Positions 54,431-62,811 of a stretch of DNA of 64,000 nt are shown here, in pieces. The DNA comes from Rhizobium sp. JAB6 (GTDB lineage: Bacteria; Pseudomonadota; Alphaproteobacteria; Rhizobiales; Rhizobiaceae): the NCBI RefSeq assembly GCF_003024605.1, contig NZ_PYJQ01000009.1, positions 682,001-746,000 of the forward strand, given 5' to 3'. The translations under genes and the position numbers were made by a program. A model generated the notes under the pieces. It did not search any database, was not told where the DNA came from, and saw only the letters and a program-made list of their open reading frames with translations. The first letter of the stretch is position 1, and each line of letters opens with the position of its first letter.

Positions 54431-55177
54431 ATGAACAGCCTCACACCCATTCTCTCCACCGTGACGGCATCGTTCCTCGGCTCTTTTGTCGAGGTCGTGG
54501 AGGCCTTCACCATCGTCCTTGCCGTCGGCGTCACGCGAAGCTGGCGGCCGGCACTCACCGGTGCCGCGCTTGCGCTTGCGGTACTGGCAGCTCTCGTTCT
54601 CATCTTCGGGCCGCTACTGGCGCTGATACCGATCGAAATCCTGCAATTCGTCGTCGGCGTTCTCCTCATCCTGTTCGGGATGCGCTGGCTGCGCAAAGCC
54701 ATTCTGCGCTCGCTCGGCGTTATCGCCCTGCATGACGAGGAAGCAGCCTTTTCGAAAGAGACCGCGGCATTACAGGCTCAATCGTCCGACCGCCGTGCCG
54801 ATTATCTCGCCGGCCTTGCCGCCTTCAAGGCGGTACTGCTCGAAGGTGTCGAAGTGGTGTTCATCGTCATCGCAGTCGGCGGCGCGCATGGCCTGACACA
54901 CTATGCCGGCCTCGGCGCGCTTGCCGCCTTCGTGCTGGTCATGCTGATCGGACTGCTGGTCCATCGCCCGCTCGCCACCGTCCCGGAAAATACCCTCAAA
55001 TTCGTCGTGGGCCTCATGCTCACCAGCTTCGGCATCTTCTGGACCGGCGAAGGCATCGGCGCACACTGGCCGGGAGAGGACCTCGCCTTGATCGCCATCT
55101 TCGCGATCGTCTCGCTCGCCTCCTACGCCATCATCCGCGGCTTGCGCGGCAACCAAACAGCAAAGGCGGCCCAATGA
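54431..55177 (+). CDS. COG4280-type membrane protein (FTR1/LysE-like architecture)
   Basis: 248-residue inner-membrane protein with about seven segments in two related halves. Each half has a Glu-containing helix: FLGSFVEVVEAFTIVLAVG (about 15-33) and LLEGVEVVFIVIAVGG (about 136-151). This repeat is reminiscent of the REGLE-type helices of FTR1 iron permeases and other two-fold repeat metal transporters. The protein family is uncharacterised, so metal transport is only an idea. It overlaps the next small gene by ATGA, and the two products are probably subunits. Confidence 0.78.
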   Translation: MNSLTPILSTVTASFLGSFVEVVEAFTIVLAVGVTRSWRPALTGAALALAVLAALVLIFGPLLALIPIEILQFVVGVLLILFGMRWLRKAILRSLGVIALHDEEAAFSKETAALQAQSSDRRADYLAGLAAFKAVLLEGVEVVFIVIAVGGAHGLTHYAGLGALAAFVLVMLIGLLVHRPLATVPENTLKFVVGLMLTSFGIFWTGEGIGAHWPGEDLALIAIFAIVSLASYAIIRGLRGNQTAKAAQ

Positions 55178-55380
55178 CTGTCCTGCGTATCGCCCTGTCC
55201 GAACTCATCGGCATGTTCATCGACGATGGTAGCCTCGCCACGCTCTGCCTCATCCTCATCCTCGTGATTGCCGGCGCGGTGGAGTTTCTCGCCATGCCGC
55301 CGCTCGCAGGCGGGATTCTGCTATTGGTGGGCTGCCTCGCCATCCTGCTCTACAGCGTCCGTCGCGCCGTGAAACGGTGA
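55174..55380 (+). CDS. Small membrane protein, partner of the COG4280-type protein
   Basis: 68-residue protein with two hydrophobic segments (about 20-38, LATLCLILILVIAGAVEFLA; about 43-60, LAGGILLLVGCLAILLY), a short acidic N-terminal part and a basic C-terminal tail. Its ATG overlaps the stop of the preceding gene, so the two proteins are made in step. The family is unknown. Confidence 0.78.
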   Translation: MTVLRIALSELIGMFIDDGSLATLCLILILVIAGAVEFLAMPPLAGGILLLVGCLAILLYSVRRAVKR

Positions 55381-55509
55381 GATTCACGACCCTCTGCAAG
55401 AGGTTGAATTTGCGAGGGTTGTCGCGACACGTATCCAACAGCCTTAACTCTCGACAGAAGCTTTCGCAGATGCGAAGAATTTCGCACGGCAAATGCAAGG
55501 AGAAACGGC

Positions 55510-56091
55510 ATGAGCAGCGCCTATCCCGAAGTCTATCTGGTACGCCACGGACAGACGGAGTGGAGCCTCTCAGGCAGACACACCGGCCGGACCGATATTC
55601 CCCTGACCGCTGCCGGAGAGGATGCCGCCCGCAAACTTGCCGGCCGCCTGCTCGTTATCGATTTCGCCGCCGTCTGGTCCAGCCCGTCGCAGCGGGCCCA
55701 AAACACCTGCGCCCTGGCCGGCTTCGGTGATCGGCGCGTCGTCAAAGAGGATCTGGCGGAATGGGACTACGGCGCCTATGAGGGCATCACCACCAAGGCG
55801 ATCCTGGCTGAACGCCCCGGCTGGCAGGTCTTTCGCGACGGCTGCCCGAATGGAGAGACAGCGGCCGATGTCGGCGCCCGCGCCGACCGGATCATCAGCG
55901 AACTTCGCGGCATCGATGGCTCCGTCCTGATCTTTTCCAGCGCCCATTTCCTGCGGGTCCTCGCCGCCCGCTGGGTCGGCCTGCCGCCGGAAGGCGGTGC
56001 GCATCTGGTTCTCGATACCACCAGCATCAGCGTGCTCGGCTACGAACATGATCTGACCGAACCGGTCATCCGCCGCTGGAATGAGACCTGA
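55510..56091 (+). CDS. Histidine phosphatase family protein (phosphoglycerate mutase-like)
   Basis: 193-residue cytoplasmic protein. VYLVRHGQTEWSLSGRHTGRTDIPLT contains the phospho-acceptor His in RHG; the second catalytic group is EWDYGAYEG, and FSSAHFLRVLAARWVGLP holds the second His. The closest types are broad-specificity sugar phosphatases rather than true cofactor-dependent mutases. Start ATG 55510 has AAGGAG 8 bp upstream. It is probably transcribed alone. Confidence 0.9.
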   Translation: MSSAYPEVYLVRHGQTEWSLSGRHTGRTDIPLTAAGEDAARKLAGRLLVIDFAAVWSSPSQRAQNTCALAGFGDRRVVKEDLAEWDYGAYEGITTKAILAERPGWQVFRDGCPNGETAADVGARADRIISELRGIDGSVLIFSSAHFLRVLAARWVGLPPEGGAHLVLDTTSISVLGYEHDLTEPVIRRWNET

Positions 56092-56176
56092 CGGCCGCGC
56101 ATTTACCATCACATCTGTTTAAGAATTTCGAGCGACCATGGCCGCTCGATGTCTTCGGGAGCGTGCTTTCAACCGT

Positions 56177-57112
56177 TTACCAGGCCTTGAGGCCCAGCAG
56201 CTTTTCACCGAGCGGCGTCAGTTCGGCCGTCGTCGCATTGTGCTTTTCCCATTCGCGGGGATCGCCGGGAAAGGCGTCGCGCTTCGGAGAATCCAGCTCC
56301 CTCCACAGGCGGATACGTTCCTCGCGTTCGGCGACATTGTCGTACTCGGCTGGATGCATGGAGATATATTGCGCCATGCGAACGCGGTTGTCCGAATGGT
56401 TGGGACGGACGCCATGCGCCAGCAGCGAATTGAAGATCATGAGATCGCCCGGCTCCATGTCGATGTTGACGACCGAGAGACCCGTCATGTCGGGGTGCAT
56501 CGGATCGCGATCCGCCGGCTGCGTCTTTTCCCATTCTTCGAAATGCTCGAAGAGTTCCGGCACGCACTGGAATCCACCGACATCGCCATCCTGCTTCTTG
56601 AGGCTGAGCACACCCTGCACGCCGATCGGCAGAGGCCGGACCGAGGTATCGACATCCCAATGGATGAATCCGTCCGGATTGCCCTTCACCTTCTTCGGCG
56701 GATTGAGATTGGCGCGATCGATGGTCACCCAGAGGTCCTCGCGATCCCATATATCGACGAAGACATCGTAGATCCGCTTTTCCATGCGGTTGTCCCAGAG
56801 ATATTGGTGATTGTAGATCTCCACCATGCCGGTGTTGTTGAGCTCCTTCATCTTGTGCTCGCGCCGCTGCGGCGCATACCAGGTGGAGGAATCGTTCGGA
56901 TCCTTCTCGTCAAAACGCCACAAGAGATCGACAAGCCGCTCGACATTGACAGCCGGCACAGCCTGCCGCACGATAACATAACCCTTCGTGATCCAATGCT
57001 GCCAATCGTCCTTCGACAGGACCCTGAGCGGCAATGTCTTCTGGATATCCTTCAATTGCGTCGTGACCGCGGATGCGGTCTGGTGCGCGTCTCGTTTCAA
57101 GGCAGGCTGCAT
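56177..57112 (-). CDS. Phytanoyl-CoA dioxygenase-family (PhyH) oxygenase
   Basis: 311-residue Fe(II)/2-oxoglutarate-dependent oxygenase. HWDVD (about 161) is the HxD metal pair, LLAHGVRPNHS holds the distal His and RVRMAQYISMHP the 2-oxoglutarate-binding Arg. The protein keeps extra C-terminal residues (WRELDSPKRDAFPGDPREWE) typical of the subgroup annotated as small-molecule hydroxylases. The substrate is unknown. It is divergent from the frameshifted AraC gene, 134 bp apart, which would be its natural regulator. Confidence 0.9.
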   Translation of the reverse strand: MQPALKRDAHQTASAVTTQLKDIQKTLPLRVLSKDDWQHWITKGYVIVRQAVPAVNVERLVDLLWRFDEKDPNDSSTWYAPQRREHKMKELNNTGMVEIYNHQYLWDNRMEKRIYDVFVDIWDREDLWVTIDRANLNPPKKVKGNPDGFIHWDVDTSVRPLPIGVQGVLSLKKQDGDVGGFQCVPELFEHFEEWEKTQPADRDPMHPDMTGLSVVNIDMEPGDLMIFNSLLAHGVRPNHSDNRVRMAQYISMHPAEYDNVAEREERIRLWRELDSPKRDAFPGDPREWEKHNATTAELTPLGEKLLGLKAW

Positions 57113-57246
57113 AAGTTTCCTCCATCTTGGCTACCCCTTTTGATTTCGGGTGACAGAAAACTTGTGGCGCCGAAGCTCGCGCTCATGTTGCCTGGCTCTG
57201 GCCAATTCTGATACTATTCTGGCTTCAATCGTGTTATGGACGCCCC

Positions 57247-58109
57247 ATGAGGCCCTATCTCGAAGTCCTGCCCCGTTCGCCGGAGGCATCCTGGAGCATG
57301 CTGAACCGCAGGCTTGACGACTGCATCCCCTTCCAATGGCATCACCATCCGGAATTCGAACTGACGCTGACGCTGAACTCCATCGGCCAGCGCTTCATCG
57401 GCGATCACAGCGGCGACTATGAAGACGGCGATCTCGTTCTCGTCGGCCCCAATCTGCCGCACAGCTGGGTTTCACGCGCCAAGATCGAGGAAGAAAAGCC
57501 GCATATCGCCCTGGTGCTCTGGTTCAACCGCGAATGGCTCTTGCAGATAACGGGCGGTGCCGTCGAATTCCGGTCGATGGAAGCGATGCTGCAGCGTGGT
57601 GACAAAGGCCTGCGTTTTTCGCAGACGACCTCGACCGCCGTCCGCCTGCCTTCGAAACCGTTTTCGAAAAGCCGCCTGTCGAGCGTCTCTTATCGTTGCT
57701 CGACATTCTGGTGAGGATTGCGGAAGACCGGCAGGCAACGCCGCTCGCCAGCGCGCCGGCGCAAGCACCGGATTTCAAGGAAAGCCGCGAGCGCATCGAC
57801 CGCGTTCTCACGCACTTGCATCTTCACTATGCCCGTACGATCAGTCTCGATGAGCTGGCGGATATAGCAGCCCTCAGTGTATCCGGCCTGCATCGCATGT
57901 TTCGTCGCCATACCGCCGGGACGATATCGGAGTACCTCATGCGCATCCGCATCGGTGATGCCTGCGCTCGCCTCTCTTCCACCGATCAGGCGATTCATCA
58001 CATCAGCGATGCCGTGGGCTATAGTTCACTTGCCAATTTCAACAGGCAGTTCAAGGCACTCAAAGGCATGACGCCACGCGAATACAGGGCGATGTTTCTC
58101 AGGCGTTGA
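57247..58109 (+). pseudogene. AraC-family regulator gene interrupted by a frameshift
   Basis: The first frame (57247 to about 57650) gives an AraC cupin sensor half (WHHHPEFELTLTLNSIG, LVGPNLPHSW, LVLWFNREWL), then runs into junk. From about 57645 a second frame, one base back, continues sensibly: AFETVFEKPPVERLLSLLD, then the DNA-binding domain with SLDELADIAALSVSGLHRMF and SDAVGYSSLANFNRQFKALKG. The join is near GTCCGCCTGCCTTCG, where a missing base explains everything. Joined, the protein would have about 287 residues, normal for the family. Either a true pseudogene or a sequencing error. It overlaps the MocR gene end by 11 bp. Confidence 0.82.
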
Positions 58110-59526
58110 CGGGCAACGTCGCAAGCAGCCTGGCAATCCTTGCAGCCGCAGCATCCGCAGCCTGAGCTTCCATGCGGGCGATACCAAGCAGCAGCCCGGG
58201 TCGGGCAGGTCCAAGATATAGTGCCGATATCGGCCGCACCGCGAAACCATTGGAGTTGATTGCACGCGCGACGGCGACATCATCGGTCTTTCCGTCGCGG
58301 AACCAGCTTGCCAGTTGCAGCCCGCCGCCACCGGCTCCGACCTCCAGCCAATTGCCACAGTGACGATTGAGCGCTTCGACGGTCGCCGCCATGCGCTCGG
58401 CATAAATGCCGTTCATGTGCCGCAGATGTGCACGGAACCGTCCCTCCCGCATGAAGTCGGCCAGAGCGGCCTGAATGTGAACGGGCACGATGGTGCCCCT
58501 CAGCCGCTGCGCGGCCTCGATCGCTGCCACCAGCCTGGATGGCACAACGGCATAGGCAACACGCAAACCAGGCGCGAGCGTTTTCGAGAAAGTGCCGACA
58601 TAGACAACCACTTCGCTGCGATCGATGCCCTGCAAGGCGGCGATCGGCCGCGAAGCATATTGGAACTCGCTGTCGTAATCGTCTTCCAGCACGATCGCGC
58701 CATCGGCGCGGGCAACTTCGAGCAAGGCGAGACGGCGCTGCAGGCTCATGGTGACGCCTGTCGGATATTGATGCGACGGCGTAACATAGATCAGCCGCGG
58801 TGACGGCCCGGCGCCCTGGGCCACATCGAGACCTTCGGCATCGCAAGGCACCGGCACGAGCCTGGCACCCGCCATCCGCAGGATCGCCTGTGCGGTGGCA
58901 TAGCCGGGATCCTCCATCCAGACGAGGTCGCTAGCCGGATCGCCTGGATGGATCAGCACGCTCGCGAGAAGGCCGAGCGCTGCGCCGGTGGACGGTACGA
59001 TCACCACCTGTTCGGGCCGGGCGATGACGCCGCGTGTCGCAGCGATATGGTCGAGGATGGCATCGCGCAGTTCGCGGATGCCGGCATGATCGCTATAGCC
59101 GAGGTCGTGAACCCGCAAAGAGCGGCCGCGAGCACCGAGACAACGCGCCCATGCGGCATGCGGAAAGGCGGAAACGTCCGGCAGGCCGGGTTCGAACAAT
59201 CCTCCGGTCTTGAATTCGGTCATGCGCGGCTGGTTCGGCAGCGGCGTAGCAGTCTGCCCCGGCAAGGGGACCGATGGAAAGGCCGCGACACGCGTTGCGG
59301 CGCCGGCCGCCGATTGCAGGTAACCCTCCGCCTTCAGGCGATCATAGGCATTGATGATGGTCGATCGCGCGACACCGAGCGCGAGTGCCATTGTCCGTGT
59401 GGACGGCACGCGCTGTCCTGCCGGCATCTGTCCATGCAGGATGCGATCGCGCATCAGGCGATAGACTTGCCCTTCCAGATCACCCGAAATCCTGTCGAGT
59501 GCCGGCCATTGCGCAACCGATGCCAT
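58099..59526 (-). CDS. MocR-type GntR/aminotransferase regulator (PdxR-like)
   Basis: 475-residue MocR regulator. GntR winged helix at about 15-80 (GQVYRLMRDRILHGQMPAGQRVPSTRTMALALGVARSTI in pieces), then an aminotransferase fold-I domain. LEDDYDSEFQY marks the cofactor-binding Asp region and GTFSKTLAPGLRVAY the PLP-binding Lys (about 302). MocR proteins sense PLP or amino acids. It is divergent from a PNPOx-like gene, and the intergenic ACTGG(T)CTG direct repeats suit MocR binding. The end overlaps the AraC pseudogene. Confidence 0.92.
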   Translation of the reverse strand: MASVAQWPALDRISGDLEGQVYRLMRDRILHGQMPAGQRVPSTRTMALALGVARSTIINAYDRLKAEGYLQSAAGAATRVAAFPSVPLPGQTATPLPNQPRMTEFKTGGLFEPGLPDVSAFPHAAWARCLGARGRSLRVHDLGYSDHAGIRELRDAILDHIAATRGVIARPEQVVIVPSTGAALGLLASVLIHPGDPASDLVWMEDPGYATAQAILRMAGARLVPVPCDAEGLDVAQGAGPSPRLIYVTPSHQYPTGVTMSLQRRLALLEVARADGAIVLEDDYDSEFQYASRPIAALQGIDRSEVVVYVGTFSKTLAPGLRVAYAVVPSRLVAAIEAAQRLRGTIVPVHIQAALADFMREGRFRAHLRHMNGIYAERMAATVEALNRHCGNWLEVGAGGGGLQLASWFRDGKTDDVAVARAINSNGFAVRPISALYLGPARPGLLLGIARMEAQAADAAAARIARLLATLPVNA

Positions 59527-59535
59527 GAAACCTCA

Positions 59536-59566
59536 ACTGGTCTGTCAGAAATCAAGAAACTGGCTG
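59536..59566. promoter_or_regulatory. Direct repeats, candidate MocR binding sites
   Basis: ACTGGTCTG (59536-59544) and ACTGGCTG (59559-59566) lie in the same orientation with starts 23 bp apart, between the divergent MocR and PNPOx-like genes. MocR regulators such as PdxR and GabR bind direct repeats spaced by about two helical turns. Confidence 0.55.
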
Positions 59567-59620
59567 TTTATAGCCTACCTCTTTGCTGCCAGAGATCAAC
59601 GCTCAATCGACGAGGACGAC

Positions 59621-60304
59621 ATGGCCGATCTCTATCCGCCCGATACCAAGACCTATCCCACAACGGAGCGCACCCGGGTCCGGCGCAGCCCGAAGCGCGG
59701 CAGTCACGCCCATGCCGATGTCCACGCCATTTTGGACGCCGCCCCGCTCTGCCATGTCGGTTATGTCATCGACGGCGCGCCCTATGTGACGCCGACCCTG
59801 CATTGGCGCGAGGGCGATTACGTCTATTGGCATGGATCATCCGCCAGCCGCTTTCTGCGCGCCGCGGAGGACATGCCCGTCTGCCTGACCTGCAGCATCA
59901 TGGACGGCTATGTGATGGCCCGTTCCGCCTTCAATCACTCGGTCAACTATCGCTCGGCCATGGTCTTCGGTACGGCCCGGCTGGTCGATGATCCCGACGA
60001 AAAGACCCATGCGCTGCGCCGCCTGATCGAAGACCTGTTTCCAGGCCGCTGGGATAGTCTCAGACCGATGACCCAGCAGGAGGTCAAGGCGACCTCGGTC
60101 ATGCGGATGAAAATCGACGAGGCTTCGGCCAAGATCCGCAATGGACCGCCAGGCGATATGGACGAGGCGGATCATCCCGTATGGGCTGGCGTCCTGCCCA
60201 TCGAAAGCCGTCTGGTATCGCCGCAGCCCGCTCCCGGCTTGCCCAACGGAGTGGAACTGCCACAATCCCTTGCAGACCTGATACAATCCGGCCGGCTCCG
60301 CTAG
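59621..60304 (+). CDS. Pyridoxamine 5'-phosphate oxidase-like flavin protein
   Basis: 227-residue split-barrel flavin-binding protein. SPKRGSHAHADVHAILDAAPLCHVGYVIDGAPYV spans the first strands (about 24-55); NYRSAMVFGTARLVDDPDEK and LIEDLFPGRWDSLRPMTQQE follow. Members of this group beside MocR regulators are FMN- or heme-binding and not true PdxH. Start ATG 59621 has GAGGA 5 bp upstream. The divergent MocR regulator and the direct repeats argue for PLP-responsive control. Confidence 0.88.
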   Translation: MADLYPPDTKTYPTTERTRVRRSPKRGSHAHADVHAILDAAPLCHVGYVIDGAPYVTPTLHWREGDYVYWHGSSASRFLRAAEDMPVCLTCSIMDGYVMARSAFNHSVNYRSAMVFGTARLVDDPDEKTHALRRLIEDLFPGRWDSLRPMTQQEVKATSVMRMKIDEASAKIRNGPPGDMDEADHPVWAGVLPIESRLVSPQPAPGLPNGVELPQSLADLIQSGRLR

Positions 60305-60333
60305 ATTATATTTGATGACCAAAGGACTTTGAC

Positions 60334-60996
60334 ATGGATCTCACGAACTGGAAGGGTGCCCCTCGCCCCGAGCGAATTACCCTTGAAGGCCGCTACGCCC
60401 GGATCGAGCCGCTCGACGCGACCCGTCATGGCAACGATCTTCTTGCCTCGGCCCGCGCACCCGGCGCGGAAGATCGCTTTCGTTATCTTTTTGAGGATGC
60501 GCCGGCCGATCGCGCCGCCTTTTCGCCCTGGCTCGAGAAAGCGGCTTCCAGCACCGATCCGCTGTTCTTCGCGACAATCGACAAGCGTACGGGACGCGCC
60601 GAAGGGCGGCAGGCATTGATGCGCATCGACAGCACGCATGGCGTCATCGAGATCGGCAGCATCCTGTGGGGACCTTCCATTGCCCGCAGCCGCGTGACGA
60701 CCGAGACGCTCTATCTGTTCGCATCCTATGTCTTCGACACGCTCGGCTATCGCCGTTTCGAATGGAAGTGCAACAATCTCAATGAACCGTCGAAGCGGGC
60801 GGCCGAACGCTTCGGCTTCCTTTTCGAAGGCATTTTCCGACAGCATATGGTCGCCAAGGGCCAGAATCGCGATACCGCCTGGTTTGCCATGATCGATGCC
60901 GACTGGCCGCGTCTGAAGGCCGGCTACGAGCGCTGGCTGAGCCCGGAGAACTTCGACGAGGCCGGCCACCAGAAGACCAAGCTGAGCTTCGGCTAG
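60334..60996 (+). CDS. GNAT acetyltransferase (RimJ-like)
   Basis: 220-residue acetyltransferase. RYARIEPLDATRHGNDLL opens the domain, the central strand holds TDPLFFATIDKRTGRAEGRQAL, and TTETLYLFASYVFDTLGYRRFEWKCNNLNEPSKRAAERFGF is the acetyl-CoA half (in pieces). The last block NRDTAWFAMIDADWP is typical of a rhizobial family annotated as RimJ-type N-acetyltransferases. It follows the PNPOx-like gene by 29 bp and could be in its operon. The substrate is unknown. Confidence 0.9.
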   Translation: MDLTNWKGAPRPERITLEGRYARIEPLDATRHGNDLLASARAPGAEDRFRYLFEDAPADRAAFSPWLEKAASSTDPLFFATIDKRTGRAEGRQALMRIDSTHGVIEIGSILWGPSIARSRVTTETLYLFASYVFDTLGYRRFEWKCNNLNEPSKRAAERFGFLFEGIFRQHMVAKGQNRDTAWFAMIDADWPRLKAGYERWLSPENFDEAGHQKTKLSFG

Positions 60997-61020
60997 GCCG
61001 GATATTCCCGGCAGCTCCGT

Positions 61021-61461
61021 CTATAGGAGCTTCCGAAAATAGACGACGCGCTCGGTTTCGTCGAAACCGAGCGCGTCATGGAAGGCGTGGCTCGCAAGAT
61101 TGTCGATCAGCGCATCCGAGGCAAATTCCGTGCAGCCGGCGGCCCGCCCCCAGGCGGCGACGGCCTGGCAAAGCGCCCCCGCTACCCCCTCCCGCCTATT
61201 TTCCAGCCGCACATAGATGCCCTCCAGGAACAGGACCGGCGAGGTCTCGCAGCCATTGACGTAATCGTGCCGCAATGTCGCTTCGGCAAAACCGACGACA
61301 TGACCGACAGAATCGATCGCAACAAACGCAGTACCATTTTCATCGGCGCGAAATTGCGCCAGTTCCGCCTGATGATGTTCGAGCGAACTATCGGGCCAAA
61401 GTTCGGCGCGCAACCGCGCCCACGCCTCCAGATGTTCAGTTGCCGCCTGCTCTATGCGCAT
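61021..61461 (-). CDS. GNAT acetyltransferase, AAC(6')-like
   Basis: 146-residue acetyltransferase. MRIEQAATEHLEAWARLRAELWPDSS resembles aminoglycoside 6'-N-acetyltransferases in the opening, LFLEGIYVRLENRREGVAGAL is the acetyl-CoA loop (about 78-98), and ALIDNLASHAFHDALGFDETERVVYFRK is the conserved end. Chromosomal AAC(6')-like proteins often have other natural substrates, so resistance should not be assumed. ATG 61461 has AGGAG 8 bp upstream. It is convergent with the previous GNAT gene, 24 bp apart. Confidence 0.87.
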   Translation of the reverse strand: MRIEQAATEHLEAWARLRAELWPDSSLEHHQAELAQFRADENGTAFVAIDSVGHVVGFAEATLRHDYVNGCETSPVLFLEGIYVRLENRREGVAGALCQAVAAWGRAAGCTEFASDALIDNLASHAFHDALGFDETERVVYFRKLL

Positions 61462-61591
61462 GTCTTGATCTCCTGTCCAACTGCCTCTTGCCGGCCAACG
61501 GAAAAATTTCGCTTTCGACTCCACAATCATCGCGCTACATATCGCGCATATTCATGCGCTATTTCGCCGATCAGAATCTGAGGTTGATGGA

Positions 61592-62587
61592 ATGACATTT
61601 CAAAGCAGTTCGCGTCTTTACGCTGCTGTTTCCTCCCTGCTGTGGCCTGGCATCCTCTGCGGGGGACTAGCGGGAGGCTATTTCGCCTTCCAGTCGGATA
61701 TGCATCTTCTTTGGTTCAATGTCGTCTATCTTTCGGCGGTAGCCATCATTGCCCTCTTCGAGCGGCTGATGCCCTACGAGAAGACTTGGCAGAAGCGCGA
61801 TGGCGAGACCTTCAACGATATCGCACACACGCTGCTGAACAAAGGCGGCGTGCAGATCGCCGCTGCGATCGGCACGTCCTTCCCGATGGCCGTCGCAACG
61901 GTCGCGCAACCGGCGCTGAGCTACCATTCGCATTTCTGGCCCAATCAATGGCCGATGGCCTTGCAGGTGGTGCTCGGCCTCGTGATTGCCGAGTTCGGTC
62001 TTTATATGGCGCATCGCCTGGCGCATGAGCATCTGTCGCTGTGGCGCTTCCATGCACTGCATCACAGCGTCGAGCGTCTCTGGGTCATCAATACTGGCCG
62101 CTTTCACGTCATCGATACGCTGTTCAAGATCGCGCTCGGTCAGATACCGCTTTATCTCCTTGGTGCGCCGTTGCCGGTTTTCCTCTGGATCGGCGCGGTC
62201 ACGGCCTTCATCGGCCTCTTGACCCATTGCAATGTCGATATGCGCACTGGTCCGCTCGACCTCATATTCTCCACTCCCCGCCTGCACCGCTGGCATCATT
62301 CCAAGATTCTGGCCGAGGGAAATACGAATTACGGGGAAAACCTCGTGATCTGGGACCAGCTTCTCGGCACCTTCTATAACCCGCCGCGTCCATCCTCGAC
62401 TGATATCGGCATCACCGGCAAGGTCGCCAAGGGCTTCCTCGCGCAGCTCGTTCAACCCTTCTCGAAGAAGGGCCGCAAGGAGATCATGGGCAAGAAGCCG
62501 AAGGAGTTGATCCTGCAGGAAGAACAGGCCGCAAAGGCCGCTGTGGCAAGGCGGAGCGGCAGCATCACGATCCGCAAATCCGGCTAA
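61592..62587 (+). CDS. Fatty acid hydroxylase / sterol desaturase family membrane enzyme
   Basis: 331-residue di-iron membrane oxygenase with four or five hydrophobic segments. The three histidine boxes are complete: HRLAHE (about 141), HALHHS (about 153) and HRWHHS (about 230), plus HCNVD and FHVID. The basic C-terminal tail (KKGRKEIMGKKPKEL) is cytoplasmic. The substrate may be a fatty acyl chain, ornithine lipid or hopanoid; the sequence does not decide. It is likely a single-gene unit. Confidence 0.9.
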   Translation: MTFQSSSRLYAAVSSLLWPGILCGGLAGGYFAFQSDMHLLWFNVVYLSAVAIIALFERLMPYEKTWQKRDGETFNDIAHTLLNKGGVQIAAAIGTSFPMAVATVAQPALSYHSHFWPNQWPMALQVVLGLVIAEFGLYMAHRLAHEHLSLWRFHALHHSVERLWVINTGRFHVIDTLFKIALGQIPLYLLGAPLPVFLWIGAVTAFIGLLTHCNVDMRTGPLDLIFSTPRLHRWHHSKILAEGNTNYGENLVIWDQLLGTFYNPPRPSSTDIGITGKVAKGFLAQLVQPFSKKGRKEIMGKKPKELILQEEQAAKAAVARRSGSITIRKSG

Positions 62588-62811
62588 AATCGGTTCGAAA
62601 AATGCGCCAATCTTATCACCCGGACCGGGTGCATTTATCAATGTATGCCTGTGGATAGAAACATCGCGAAAAATTGCTGCCCGGCAATTCACGTATTTCG
62701 GTTTCAAACCGGGAAGATATTGTCATCTAACGTGTATTGAAAAAGGTAGTCCAGGGGTCTACCTAGGTCCCTGCAGTTGATTTAGACGAAAGATCAGGAA
62801 AATCATTGAGA
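62588..62811. promoter_or_regulatory. Intergenic region before the fused E1 gene
   Basis: 224 bp, AT-rich in its right half. CACCC/GGGTG forms a short hairpin just after the desaturase gene (about 62618-62632). An 8-bp palindrome ACCTAGGT stands at 62762-62769 region, 40-50 bp before the E1 start, where a regulator could bind. No gene seen. Confidence 0.4.

Noticed and set aside
57696..58109. Independent small AraC-type protein consisting only of a DNA-binding domain
   Set aside because: It overlaps the upstream sensor half in another frame, and the sequence before its apparent start (AFETVFEKPPVERLL) continues the family alignment, so a frameshift explains it better.
61021..61461. Acquired aminoglycoside resistance gene
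   Set aside because: The protein resembles AAC(6') enzymes, but it stands among core genes without mobile-element traces, so a housekeeping acetyltransferase is equally likely.
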